A stretch of DNA of 64,000 nucleotides, taken from positions 186,001-250,000 of the forward strand of contig JADJBL010000045.1 of assembly GCA_016703765.1 (NCBI GenBank), read 5' to 3'. Positions 20,770 through 29,112 of the stretch are shown in pieces. How positions within the stretch are numbered: the stretch's first letter is position 1; each line of letters begins with the position of its first letter. A program made the translations under genes and the position numbers. The DNA comes from Saprospirales bacterium. GTDB lineage: Bacteria > Bacteroidota > Bacteroidia > Chitinophagales > Saprospiraceae. The notes under the pieces were generated by a model. It was given only the letters and a program-made list of their open reading frames with translations, had not been told where the DNA came from and did no database searches.

Positions 20770-20841
20770 GTTTAGAAAGTTTAGATAGTTTAGGGAGGTT
20801 TAGAAAACTAAACTTTCTAAACCTCCCTAAACTATCTAAAC
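20770..20841. repeat. GTTTAG-word palindrome between ccoH and TauE/SafE genes
   Basis: The left arm 20779-20806 and right arm 20814-20841 pair perfectly over 28 bp around the 7-base loop ACTAAAC. The arms consist of near-repeats of GTTTAG(A). A second, mutually exclusive pairing exists: 20770-20784 (GTTTAGAAAGTTTAG) with 20808-20822 (CTAAACTTTCTAAAC), perfect over 15 bp. It could terminate or attenuate transcription into the last gene of the cluster. Confidence 0.75.
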
Positions 20842-20842
20842 C

Positions 20843-21292
20843 TCAGAAAATAATACTTTCCTCCTTATAATACGCCACCCCGCCCGCTTGCCAGTTGACC
20901 TGCACTTTCCAGAGGCCCGGCATCATGGTTTGGGTGGATATAGTCTGTTGGCCCCGCTCGTCGGCCTTAACCGGCGCTTCGAAATCGAGGTTTTTGTCGG
21001 AAGGGCGGAAGAAAAGGATCTTGCCCTGCACTGCGCCCAGCTCAGCCGGAAACTGGAGCTGCACGGCCTTCTGCGCATCGGCGTATTTGATCTGCAAATC
21101 CTCGCCGAGGTTTAGTGCATTGACCTCCTTGTCGATCTGGGTCTGATACTCCAGGTCTTTTTGGTAATAATCTTCCGTTACCAGGCTGTGATCCACCTTG
21201 GTGGACTGCACAACCGCAAATACCAATACAAGGACGAAGATGGTGTAGGTGATTGCGATGCCGGTTCCCCAGGAGAGCTTAATTGCGTGCAT
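20843..21292 (-). CDS. ccoH: FixH/CcoH family cbb3 assembly protein
   Basis: The 149-residue protein starts with one membrane anchor (IAITYTIFVLVLVFAVVQ) followed by a periplasmic domain with LVTEDYYQKDLEYQTQIDKE. That is the signature of FixH-type proteins needed for assembly or stability of cbb3 oxidase. It sits directly after ccoG in the cco cluster, which supports the call. Confidence 0.85.
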   Translation of the reverse strand: MHAIKLSWGTGIAITYTIFVLVLVFAVVQSTKVDHSLVTEDYYQKDLEYQTQIDKEVNALNLGEDLQIKYADAQKAVQLQFPAELGAVQGKILFFRPSDKNLDFEAPVKADERGQQTISTQTMMPGLWKVQVNWQAGGVAYYKEESIIF

Positions 21293-21315
21293 TTTTTTGG
21301 TATTTACTTATTTTT

Positions 21316-21358
21316 AGATGGGTAGGTGAGATTAGTCTCCTCTACTCTCACCTCATCT
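21316..21358. repeat. Imperfect palindrome between ccoG and ccoH
   Basis: AGATG (21316-21320) pairs with CATCT (21354-21358), and AGGTGAGA (21324-21331) pairs with TCTCACCT (21346-21353), with a 3-base bulge in the left arm. A smaller GAGA...TCTC hairpin lies within the loop. It may modulate expression between the two genes. Confidence 0.5.
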
Positions 21359-21362
21359 TAAA

Positions 21363-22793
21363 TTATTTCCCCGGCCCAAAAAAATTGGTCTTCGTCTTAT
21401 CGACCAACTCCCCGTTGGAGTAAACCTCGATGTGGAGCTCGGTTTTCCGGCCGCTCAGGTTCTCGCGCTGCATGTAGATTAGCAGGGTGCCTTCGGTTTT
21501 TTCTCCGCTCTGGGCGACCGGCGCTTTCCCGATCACTTTGATCTCACCGGGGCTGCCTGCAAGCCGAAACTCGACCGGCATATCCTCCCGGGTTTTATTG
21601 ACCATGGTGTAATTGTAGGTATTGCTGAGCGTTTGTTCATCGACCTTGTTGAACAAACTGCCACCCGTCCGGAACAAATTGGTTTCAATATCCGTGCGGG
21701 CGCCGAGCAGCAAAATATTCACGATCAGCAGGATCCCCAATAGCACGGAATAGGCGATTACCCTGGGAGTAAAGATCTTTTTGCGCCCCTCTTCGATCCC
21801 GGTAAAGCTGTCGTACCGGATGAGACCGCGGGGACGTTCGATCTTGTCCATCACCTCGTCGCAGGCATCGATGCAGGCCGTGCAGTTGATGCATTCCAGC
21901 TGGGTGCCGTTCCGGATGTCGATGCCCGTCGGACAGACATGGACGCAGAGTTTGCAGTCGATGCAGTCGCCCAGTTTGGTCTCCGCCTGAACGGCGGCCT
22001 TGGGCGCCTCCTTGCGGATCTTCCCTCGGGGCTCTCCCCTGACATGGTCGTATGCGATGACAATAGAGTCCTTGCCGAGAAGCACCCCCTGAAGACGGCC
22101 GTAGGGGCAGATGGCGATACAGACCTGCTCGCGCAGGTAGGAAAAGACGAAATAGAAGGCGAAGGAAAATACCAGCATGGCAATAAATCCGCCCATGTGC
22201 TGGTTGAGGGGATCGGTCGCGATCTTCATCACCTGATCGGCGCCGATGATCCAGGCCAGGAAAGTATTGGAGACCACCACCGCGATGGCGAAAAAGATGG
22301 CGTGTTTACTTAGTTTCCGGATTGCCTTTTCGGTCGTCCAGGGGCTGGCGGCCAGCTTGCGTTGCTGGTTGGCGTCGCCCTCGATCCAATACTCGATCCG
22401 GCGAAACACCAACTCCATAAAGATGGTCTGCGGGCAGACCCAGCCGCAGAAGATCCGGCCGAAGACGACGGTGAAGAGGATGATAAAAACCACCAGGGTG
22501 AGCATAGCGAGCCCAAACAGGTGAAAATCCTGAGGCATGAAATGAATGCCGAACAGGATAAACCGGCGCTCGAGCACATTAAACAACATGATGGGTTCGC
22601 CCCCCACCTTGATGAAGGGGATGCCGATCAGGAGTATAAGTAGAAAAAGGCTCAGCCATATTCTGGCGTTGTAGAACCTTCCCGCCGGTTTTTTGGGAAA
22701 TACCCAGACCCTTTTCCCCGTATCGTCGACCGTAGAGATCTTGTCGCGAAATTCTTCTTGATCTTCCGGGAAGGGATTGCTATCCATTGTCAT
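21363..22793 (-). CDS. ccoG: Cytochrome c oxidase accessory protein CcoG
   Basis: This 476-residue protein has five or so membrane helices, the polyferredoxin motif GWVCPQTIFMELVF at about 117, CIAICPYGRLQG at about 222, and two 4Fe-4S motifs CIDCKLCVHVCP (about 272) and CINCTACIDAC (about 301). A C-terminal immunoglobulin-like domain follows. CcoG/RdxA is a membrane cupric reductase needed for cbb3 assembly. Two ATGs are possible, at 22793 and 22787. The first lies inside a perfect 14-bp palindrome. Confidence 0.93.
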   Translation of the reverse strand: MTMDSNPFPEDQEEFRDKISTVDDTGKRVWVFPKKPAGRFYNARIWLSLFLLILLIGIPFIKVGGEPIMLFNVLERRFILFGIHFMPQDFHLFGLAMLTLVVFIILFTVVFGRIFCGWVCPQTIFMELVFRRIEYWIEGDANQQRKLAASPWTTEKAIRKLSKHAIFFAIAVVVSNTFLAWIIGADQVMKIATDPLNQHMGGFIAMLVFSFAFYFVFSYLREQVCIAICPYGRLQGVLLGKDSIVIAYDHVRGEPRGKIRKEAPKAAVQAETKLGDCIDCKLCVHVCPTGIDIRNGTQLECINCTACIDACDEVMDKIERPRGLIRYDSFTGIEEGRKKIFTPRVIAYSVLLGILLIVNILLLGARTDIETNLFRTGGSLFNKVDEQTLSNTYNYTMVNKTREDMPVEFRLAGSPGEIKVIGKAPVAQSGEKTEGTLLIYMQRENLSGRKTELHIEVYSNGELVDKTKTNFFGPGK

Positions 22794-22799
22794 GACAAT
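22786..22799. promoter_or_regulatory. Perfect 14-bp palindrome over the ccoG start codon
   Basis: ATTGTCATGACAAT is fully self-complementary and includes the first ATG of ccoG. Its position would let a bound dimer or a small stem block translation initiation. It does not have the TGAY-N4-RTCA layout of the other sites in this cluster. Confidence 0.35.
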
Positions 22800-22825
22800 A
22801 ATATTACATTACAACAATTGTAAAA

Positions 22826-22856
22826 CAGAAACGGCAGCCCAAGGCTGCCGTTTCTG
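22826..22856 (-). terminator. Hairpin terminator after ccoP
   Basis: CAGAAACGGCAGCC (22826-22839), loop CAA and GGCTGCCGTTTCTG (22843-22856) form a perfect 14-bp stem 16 bases beyond the ccoP stop. On the minus strand it is followed by a T-rich stretch. It would separate ccoISNOQP from ccoGH plus TauE/SafE. Confidence 0.75.
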
Positions 22857-22872
22857 CACCGGTAAGCCGGGT

Positions 22873-23838
22873 TTATTTCATGCCCACGCTTCCCCCGGCC
22901 TCGACGGCCGTGGAATCGGGTGTCGGCTGGGCCTGCGGGGCCACCTCCTCGTACAGATCGCCCTGCGGTTCTTTCTGATTGGGAGGATTGGTACCCTCTA
23001 GCGTAAGGATAAAACTAGCGACTTTTTGGATCTCGGAAGACCGCAATTGCTCCTTCCAGGAGATCATCCCCTTTGCGGGTACACCGTAGACTATGGTCTT
23101 GAATACGTTTTTGATGCCCCCTCCGTTGATCCAGTATGGGTCGGTCAAATTGGGGCCTACGCCCCCTTCGCCGCCGGCGCCGTGGCATGCCACGCAGTTG
23201 GCCTGGAATATGGTTTGGCCAATGGCCAAATCGGCTTCATTGGTCAGTGCCGTAACATTTTCCTCGGTGACCTGGTCGGCTTGCTGGGCGCGAAAAGCGG
23301 CCACGGCTTCTTCCGCCCGCTGCATTTCCTGCTCATACTCAGCCTGGGAGCCGAGCCCTTTGCCAAAGAAATGGTAGTAGGACATATACACGACCGCGAA
23401 GGCGATTGTAATGTAAAACAGGGCGACCCACCAGGGTGGCAAGCTGTTGTCCAGCTCGCGAATGCCGTCGTAATCGTGGTCGAAGAGCACATCCTGCTCG
23501 CGTTCTACGGGCACGGCTTTGGTCCAGCTTCTCATGAGCCGGGTCCACCAGGACTCTTTTTCCTTTTGCACCTCTTCGAGGAAGGATTCCAGTCCTTTTT
23601 CCCGGTACACCTGGATTTGCTGGACTTTGATCATGGCGTCGAGCAGGCGGTACATGGCAGCTACGGCAGCCAGAATAATGATGCCGGCTACAACCAGGAC
23701 GATGGTGCTGAACAGTTTATCGTAGAAAAACGATGGAGCCCCTGCATTCGAAGCCGTAGCCTGTTGAGCGAAGGCGCTTGCGGAGACAAGCAGCAGGGGC
23801 AGGAGGAAGAAGGCTTTATAGAGAAATGGCTTTTTCAT
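22873..23838 (-). CDS. ccoP: cbb3-type cytochrome c oxidase subunit III (single heme CcoP)
   Basis: The 321-residue protein has a cleavable signal peptide ending at AFAQ and two membrane helices. HDYDGIRELDNSLPPWWV is the CcoP N-terminal signature. There is one c-type heme site CVACH at about 216-220 with the distal methionine probably in AKGMISWKEQ. Proteobacterial CcoP has two hemes; this one has only one CxxCH, the form common in Bacteroidota. The C-terminus is Pro/Gln/Glu-rich and has no fold I recognise. Confidence 0.93.
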   Translation of the reverse strand: MKKPFLYKAFFLLPLLLVSASAFAQQATASNAGAPSFFYDKLFSTIVLVVAGIIILAAVAAMYRLLDAMIKVQQIQVYREKGLESFLEEVQKEKESWWTRLMRSWTKAVPVEREQDVLFDHDYDGIRELDNSLPPWWVALFYITIAFAVVYMSYYHFFGKGLGSQAEYEQEMQRAEEAVAAFRAQQADQVTEENVTALTNEADLAIGQTIFQANCVACHGAGGEGGVGPNLTDPYWINGGGIKNVFKTIVYGVPAKGMISWKEQLRSSEIQKVASFILTLEGTNPPNQKEPQGDLYEEVAPQAQPTPDSTAVEAGGSVGMK

Positions 23839-23868
23839 ATCCTTTCAGCTTTCGTGTTTTTTAATAGG

Positions 23869-24042
23869 TTAATCGCGGGGTTGTTCCTCCTCTTCCATGG
23901 GCAGCCTGGCCATCCTGTTGAGGTACTTTTGATCCGTAGCGAAAATGGCCACCAACGCAACGGCAAACAGGGCAAAGAAGGTAACGAGGGCAAAGATGGC
24001 CATCCAGTTGAGGTCGGCGCCCGCGAGGATATGTTTGAACAT
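23869..24042 (-). CDS. ccoQ: CcoQ-like small subunit
   Basis: A 57-residue ORF from the ATG at 24042 reads MFKHILAGADLNWMAIFALV, then a hydrophobic stretch (TFFALFAVALVAIFATD) and an acidic tail EEEEQPRD. One membrane helix, its size and its place between ccoNO and ccoP match CcoQ/FixQ, which stabilises the oxidase. Sequence conservation in CcoQ is low, so the call rests mainly on position and topology. Confidence 0.8.
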   Translation of the reverse strand: MFKHILAGADLNWMAIFALVTFFALFAVALVAIFATDQKYLNRMARLPMEEEEQPRD

Positions 24043-24125
24043 GATTGCGATTTTTGATTTGTTAAAAGCCGGTTACCAGATGGGTTGCACCTGGCAACCG
24101 GCGAAGGTATGATGGACTTTTCAGT

Positions 24126-26258
24126 TTACTTTCCGGCCTGCGCCTTGGGCTTGATATCCGTGCCCAGACGCTGCAAGTAGGCAATGAGCGCGACGATCTC
24201 CTTGTTTTCCAGGGTTTCGTCTTCCACTCCGTCCTTGCGCAGGCTTTCTGCTACTTTCTTTGCTTGTTTATTCAAATCATCCAATGCAATCTTTTCATAA
24301 CCGGGCTGGTAAGGAGTGCCCAGTTTGCGGAGCGCCACAATTTTACCGGGGATCAGGGACGTGTTCATGTCCTTGTCGATCAGCCAGGGATAGGGCGGCA
24401 TCAGCGAGCCGGGCGACATGCTCCTTGGGTCGTACATGTGATTGTAGTGCCAGCTGTCGGGAAACTTCCCGCCAACTCGGTGCAGATCCGGCCCCGTGCG
24501 CTTGGATCCCCACAGGAAGGGGCGATCGTAAATAAATTCGCCCGATTTGGAGTACTCCCCGTAGCGAACCGTTTCCGAACGGAAAGGACGAACCATCTGG
24601 GAGTGGCAGCCTACGCAACCTTCCCGGATGTAAATATCGCGGCCGTGAAGTTCGAGGGGCGTGTAAGGCATAACCGTGGCTATTTTCGGCACATTTTTGT
24701 CGATGAGCATCATCGGGAAAATTTCCACGATCCCTCCGATGAGGATAAGCACCAGGGAGCCGATAAGCATCTGGATCGGCTTTCTTTCCAACCATTTGTG
24801 CCAGTGGTCGCCTTTGTGGGCTACATACACCTCGCGGGCAGGGGCTTCCACGGCCTCATTGGCTACAAAGGATCCCCTGGCGGCGGTTTTCATCAGGTTG
24901 TACACCATGATGAATACCCCGGTGAGGAAAAGGGTCCCGCCCAATGCCCGCATCGCGTACATCGGAACGATCTGGGTTACCGTTTCCAGGAAATTGGGAT
25001 ACTGCAGGAAACCATCGGGGGTAAACTGTTTCCACATCAGGCTCTGCGTCCAGCCGGCCCAATACAGGGGGATAGCGTAGAACAGAATACCGAGGGTACC
25101 GATCCAGAAGTGCGTATTGGCCAGCTTCAGAGAATAAAGCTCTGTTTTATACATGCGAGGGATCAACCAGTACAGCACCCCGAAGGTGAGGAAGCCGTTC
25201 CATCCCAGCGCGCCGATGTGCACGTGTCCAATGGTCCAGTCCGTAAAGTGGCTGATCGCGTTGAAGGATTTGATGGAAAGCATCGGGCCCTCAAAGGTGG
25301 ACATCCCGTAGGCCGTCACAGCGACGACCAGGAATTTCAGCACCGGGTCCTGCCGAACTCGGTCCCAGGCGCCCCGAAGGGTCAGCAAGCCGTTGAGCAT
25401 ACCGCCCCAGGAGGGAGCGATGAGCATGATGCTGAATACCGTGCCGAGGGACTGAGCCCAGTCGGGAAGCGAGGTGTACAGCAAGTGGTGCGGTCCGGCC
25501 CAGATATAGATAAAGATCAGCGCCCAGAAGTGAATGATCGACAGGCGGTAGGAATAGACCGGACGATTGGCCGCTTTGGGAAGGAAGTAATACATCAGGC
25601 CCAGGTAGGGCGTGGTCAGGAAGAAAGCCACGGCGTTGTGCCCGTACCACCATTGCACCAAAGCATCCTGCACTCCAGCGTAGATCGGGTAGCTTTTCCA
25701 CAAGGAAACCGGGAGCTCGATGTTTTTGACAATGTGCAGCACCGCGACGGTGATCCAGGTGGCGATATAAAACCAGATCGCCACGTAGAGGTGGGTTTCC
25801 CTGCGCTTGAGGATGGTGCCGAACATGTTGATCCCAAAGATCACCCAAACCAGCGCGATGGCGATGTCGATCGGCCATTCGAGCTCGGCGTATTCGGACG
25901 CGGAGGTGATCCCGAGCGGCAGCGTGATCGCCGCGGCAAGGATGATCAACTGCCAGCCCCAGAAATGAAGGTTGCTGAGCAAATCGCTGTACATGCGGGC
26001 TTTGAGCAGCCGCTGAAGGGAGTAATAAACCCCCATGAAGATACCGTTTCCGACAAATGCAAAGATCACCGCATTGGTGTGCAGCGGACGGATACGCCCA
26101 AACGTCGTGTACGGAATGCCCAGGTTTAAGGTAGGGAAAATGAGCTCCAAAGCAGCCCACAACCCGACCAACATCCCGACCACTCCAAATACGACGCTCG
26201 CGATCGCGAATTTCTTCACAATACTGTTGTCGTAACTAAATTGTTCAAGCTGAGCCAT
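24126..26258 (-). CDS. ccoNO: cbb3-type cytochrome c oxidase subunits I and II, fused
   Basis: The 710-residue protein joins CcoN and CcoO. The first 470 or so residues are the heme-copper oxidase subunit with histidine ligands in RIRPLHTNAVIFAF, WWYGHNAVAFFL, GPHHLLYTSLPDW and GHVHIGALGWNG. A linker and one membrane helix lead to the CcoO domain with c-heme motif EGCVGCHSQMVRPF at about 547-552 and the conserved segment KRTGPDLHRVGGKFPD. It reduces oxygen with high affinity and pumps protons. The N-O fusion is common in Bacteroidota. Confidence 0.97.
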   Translation of the reverse strand: MAQLEQFSYDNSIVKKFAIASVVFGVVGMLVGLWAALELIFPTLNLGIPYTTFGRIRPLHTNAVIFAFVGNGIFMGVYYSLQRLLKARMYSDLLSNLHFWGWQLIILAAAITLPLGITSASEYAELEWPIDIAIALVWVIFGINMFGTILKRRETHLYVAIWFYIATWITVAVLHIVKNIELPVSLWKSYPIYAGVQDALVQWWYGHNAVAFFLTTPYLGLMYYFLPKAANRPVYSYRLSIIHFWALIFIYIWAGPHHLLYTSLPDWAQSLGTVFSIMLIAPSWGGMLNGLLTLRGAWDRVRQDPVLKFLVVAVTAYGMSTFEGPMLSIKSFNAISHFTDWTIGHVHIGALGWNGFLTFGVLYWLIPRMYKTELYSLKLANTHFWIGTLGILFYAIPLYWAGWTQSLMWKQFTPDGFLQYPNFLETVTQIVPMYAMRALGGTLFLTGVFIMVYNLMKTAARGSFVANEAVEAPAREVYVAHKGDHWHKWLERKPIQMLIGSLVLILIGGIVEIFPMMLIDKNVPKIATVMPYTPLELHGRDIYIREGCVGCHSQMVRPFRSETVRYGEYSKSGEFIYDRPFLWGSKRTGPDLHRVGGKFPDSWHYNHMYDPRSMSPGSLMPPYPWLIDKDMNTSLIPGKIVALRKLGTPYQPGYEKIALDDLNKQAKKVAESLRKDGVEDETLENKEIVALIAYLQRLGTDIKPKAQAGK

Positions 26259-26264
26259 ACGGAA

Positions 26265-26447
26265 TTACTTTTTGGAATTTGTTGGATTATCGTTTTGTAT
26301 TGAACTGGGTTCGTCGTCCAGAAGGATGCGAACAGAAGGAGTGTATTCATCTTCGTACTGCCCGGAGCGGACGGCCCAGAGAAAAGCCACCAGGAAACCC
26401 AGGGCGACGAGCAGGCTGATCAGAATCAGAAGCAGGATAATTTTCAT
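26265..26447 (-). CDS. ccoS: cbb3 oxidase maturation protein CcoS
   Basis: The 60-residue protein has one N-terminal helix (MKIILLLILISLLVALGFLV), then FLWAVRSGQYEDEYTPSVRILLD. The pattern W-x-x-R-x-GQ-[FY]-[ED]-D is the CcoS signature. CcoS is needed to insert heme or copper into the oxidase. It lies 6 bases upstream of ccoNO. Confidence 0.93.
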   Translation of the reverse strand: MKIILLLILISLLVALGFLVAFLWAVRSGQYEDEYTPSVRILLDDEPSSIQNDNPTNSKK

Positions 26448-26512
26448 ATGTCAGGCAACTAAAAAGTCCAAAATACAGGCACAAGGTAGCCAGCCCCGGG
26501 AGGCCTCAATAA

Positions 26513-26546
26513 TGACATACATCAGACAATAGGGTGATTTTTATCA
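26513..26546. promoter_or_regulatory. Two tandem Fnr-type palindromes upstream of ccoS-ccoNO
   Basis: TGACATACATCA (26513-26524) and TGATTTTTATCA (26535-26546) both fit TGAY-N4-RTCA, the half-site layout of Fnr-family regulators. Their centres are 22 bp apart, two helical turns. They cover the end of ccoI. A near-consensus -7 element lies downstream on the minus strand (complement of CAAAATA, 26469-26475), before the ccoS start at 26447. This suggests an internal oxygen- or NO-responsive promoter. Confidence 0.6.
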
Positions 26547-28981
26547 TTCCAGCGACGCAGATTCAGCCTTCCCGCCAGCCAATTGCTCGACAACACGCCG
26601 AAGAAAACCATGCTGATCGAACTGGCAGGCATGAGGATAGCGGCCACCACGGGCGACAAGGCCCCCTGTACCGCAAAGCTCAAGCCGATGATGTTGTACA
26701 CCACGGCAAACCCGTATGCTCCATACACCAGGTTGATGTTTTTCCGCGAAAAGTCCAGCAAATCGGGCAGGCGGTCAAACTGACCCGCGTGAAGGATGGC
26801 GTCGCTCGCCGGGGTGAAATTGTTCGTATTTTCTGTCAATACAATACCGACGTCGCTTTGGCGCAACGCGCCGGCGTCGTTGAGACCGTCGCCGATCATG
26901 CAGACCTTCAGGCCTTTTGCCTGGAGCTCCTTGACGAAGTTCAGTTTATCGGCCGGACTTTGATTGAAGTGCAGGACCTTGGTATCGTCGAACAAGGCTT
27001 CCAGGCGCTCCCGCTCCCGGTCGTTATCGCCCGACAAGAGATACAGCTGAAATTTGCTTTTCAAATCACGCATCACCTCCCACAAGCCGTTGCGGTATTG
27101 GTTGCCCGTCTCAAAACGGCCCAGGAGCTTCCCGTCGATCTCCACAAACACGCCTTCTCCTTGGCTAACTGGCGCCTGGACAAATGATCCGGAGCCCACT
27201 TTTAGCCTTTTTCCCAAAACAAGTCCGCGCACTCCCTTTCCGGTGATCTCTTCAAAATCCGTTACATCGCTGGGCTCGCCCGTGTCGCCGAGCCAATGGT
27301 CGATCTGGCGGCTGGCGGGGTGGGCCGACTGCCGCACCAACGATTGAACGGCCTTTCGGTCCTGGCTGCTCAGGGGCTCGCCCTGGTATTTTATCCCGGC
27401 CTGCTGAATGCCCGTCAGGGTGCCCGTTTTGTCGAATACGATGGCCTGAACGCTTCTCAGGGCTTCGAGTACGAAGACGTTTTTCAGGAAAAAGCGGTTG
27501 TGTGCCAATATCCGGATGCTGTTGCCGAAAGTGAAAGGAATGGCCAGCGCCACTGCGCAGGGGCAGGCGACGATCAGGACCGCTGTGAAGGCGTTGAAGG
27601 CTATGCTCCCGTCGCGGGGGATCCAATAGGCAAGGGTGACCGCAGAGATGAGGAGGATGACGAAAGTAAAATACCGCCCGACCCGGTCTGCGAGGCGTTT
27701 GGCGGCAAAATCGCCGTCTTTATGAAAGGCTGCGTCGTTCCACAATTGGGTGAGGTAGCTCTGGCTGACCTTTTTCGTGAGGGTGAGCTCGATGCGCTCG
27801 CCCATCTGCCGCCCGCCGGCAAAAAGTTTCTCGCCCACCTGTTTGGCCAGGGGTTCGGCCTCGCCGGTCACAAAGCTATAGTCGATCCTGGCCGCTCCTT
27901 TCAGCAGGAGCCCATCGGCGGGGATCAGCTCGCCGTTGCGGACGATGATGGTCTGCCCTGGTTCGAGTTTCTGCACCGGTACGGATCGCTCTTCATGCCC
28001 ATCGCGAACCAGGGCGGCGATGGGGAAATAGGAGCGGTAGTCCCGGTCGAAGGCCAGGTGGTAAAAGGTCTTTTGCTGAAACCATTTTCCGATGAGCAGG
28101 AAAAAGACCAGGCCCGCCAGGGAATCCATGAACCCGGCCCCGCCGCTCATCAGGATGTCGACCACCGATCGGCCGAACAAGGCAAGGATCCCCAGGCTGA
28201 TCGGCACGTCCATGTTGAAGTGCCCGTGCCGGAGGCTCAGGGCCGCCGAGCGGATATAGTCCCAGCCGCTGAAAAAGAGCACGGGGATGGCCAGCACGAT
28301 ATTTGCATAGCCGAAGAGGCGCTGGAAAAATTGGTCTTCCTCGCCTTTCAGCCCGAGGTATTCCGGAAAGCTCAACAACATGATATTGCCGAAGGCAAAG
28401 CCGGCCACCCCCAACTGGAAGTAGAGCCGTTTGCTCACCGCTTTCTCCTTCGGTTTTTCGACGTCGCCCAGGTTGATCGCCGGGGCGTAGCCGATGGAGC
28501 TGAGCAGTTCGACCACCTTGCGGAGGCTGGTCTGCGATTCGAGGTAGGAGATCCGGACTTCTTTTCGGGTAAAATTCACTTCCGAGCGGCTGACGCCCTC
28601 GTTGAGGCGGTACAGGTTTTCGAGCAGCCAAATGCAGGAAGCGCAGTGAATCTGGGGGAGGTAAAATCGAACCTGACTTTGTTCCCCATCCGTATATTGG
28701 AGGAGCTTTTCGCGGACTTCCGGGTCGTCCAGGTAGGCGTAGTGTTCCAGCCTGCGCCCTTTCAGGCTGATCCCCGCATTGTCGTCGATCTGGTAGTACC
28801 GGCAAAGGTCGTGTTCGTGGAGGATTTCGTACACCATTTTGCAGCCCTCGCAACAGAATTCCTTTTCTTCCAGGAAAATTTCAGTATTCTGGCAGGGCTC
28901 CCCACAATGGTAGCACGAGCCCTCCAAAGGCTCTGCGGAAAGCGGCTGATCTTGCGTGACGAGAGGCGTAGATGCTTGCAT
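26522..28981 (-). CDS. ccoI: Copper-transporting P-type ATPase CcoI/FixI
   Basis: At 819 residues it begins with a cysteine-rich module (CYHCGEPCQN and EFCCEGCKMVYEIL), then an HMA-type domain with HCASCIWLLENLYRLN. The P1B-ATPase core has ACPCAVALAIPF (metal-binding CPC), DKTGTLTG (phosphorylated Asp) and GDGLNDAGALRQSDVG. The N-terminal zinc-ribbon-like module is typical of the CcoI branch, which exports Cu+ to the periplasm for oxidase assembly. It is first in the cco operon. Confidence 0.95.
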   Translation of the reverse strand: MQASTPLVTQDQPLSAEPLEGSCYHCGEPCQNTEIFLEEKEFCCEGCKMVYEILHEHDLCRYYQIDDNAGISLKGRRLEHYAYLDDPEVREKLLQYTDGEQSQVRFYLPQIHCASCIWLLENLYRLNEGVSRSEVNFTRKEVRISYLESQTSLRKVVELLSSIGYAPAINLGDVEKPKEKAVSKRLYFQLGVAGFAFGNIMLLSFPEYLGLKGEEDQFFQRLFGYANIVLAIPVLFFSGWDYIRSAALSLRHGHFNMDVPISLGILALFGRSVVDILMSGGAGFMDSLAGLVFFLLIGKWFQQKTFYHLAFDRDYRSYFPIAALVRDGHEERSVPVQKLEPGQTIIVRNGELIPADGLLLKGAARIDYSFVTGEAEPLAKQVGEKLFAGGRQMGERIELTLTKKVSQSYLTQLWNDAAFHKDGDFAAKRLADRVGRYFTFVILLISAVTLAYWIPRDGSIAFNAFTAVLIVACPCAVALAIPFTFGNSIRILAHNRFFLKNVFVLEALRSVQAIVFDKTGTLTGIQQAGIKYQGEPLSSQDRKAVQSLVRQSAHPASRQIDHWLGDTGEPSDVTDFEEITGKGVRGLVLGKRLKVGSGSFVQAPVSQGEGVFVEIDGKLLGRFETGNQYRNGLWEVMRDLKSKFQLYLLSGDNDRERERLEALFDDTKVLHFNQSPADKLNFVKELQAKGLKVCMIGDGLNDAGALRQSDVGIVLTENTNNFTPASDAILHAGQFDRLPDLLDFSRKNINLVYGAYGFAVVYNIIGLSFAVQGALSPVVAAILMPASSISMVFFGVLSSNWLAGRLNLRRWNDKNHPIV

Positions 28982-28998
28982 TTACCGGAATTTAACTC

Positions 28999-29006
28999 CA
29001 AAAATA
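28999..29006 (-). promoter_or_regulatory. -7 element of the ccoI promoter
   Basis: The complement reads TATTTTTG, an exact TAnnTTTG, 17 bases before the ccoI ATG. No TTG occurs 19 bp upstream, so this promoter probably needs an activator. Confidence 0.5.
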
Positions 29007-29052
29007 CCAGCAGGTTAAGGGCATTCGACATGATCCTCGTCAGGTAAGTTAG

Positions 29053-29064
29053 TGATTTTTGTCA
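29053..29064. promoter_or_regulatory. Fnr-type palindrome upstream of ccoI
   Basis: TGATTTTTGTCA (TGACAAAAATCA on the minus strand) fits TGAY-N4-RTCA. It lies 71 bp from the ccoI start and about 50 bp from the -7 element, an activator-like position. Low-oxygen activation of cbb3 genes by Fnr-family proteins is well known elsewhere; binding here is inferred. Confidence 0.6.
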
Positions 29065-29112
29065 TTTAGTGCCATTTAGTGACGGGGTGACTTAGTCACC
29101 CCGTCACTAAAT
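29064..29112. terminator. ATTTAGTG-word palindrome after the methyltransferase
   Basis: ATTTAGTG occurs at 29064-29071 and again at 29074-29081. The second copy begins a perfect 19-bp arm (29074-29092) that pairs with 29094-29112 around a single T. The right arm overlaps the methyltransferase stop codon. It probably terminates that gene and insulates the cco promoter. Confidence 0.7.
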
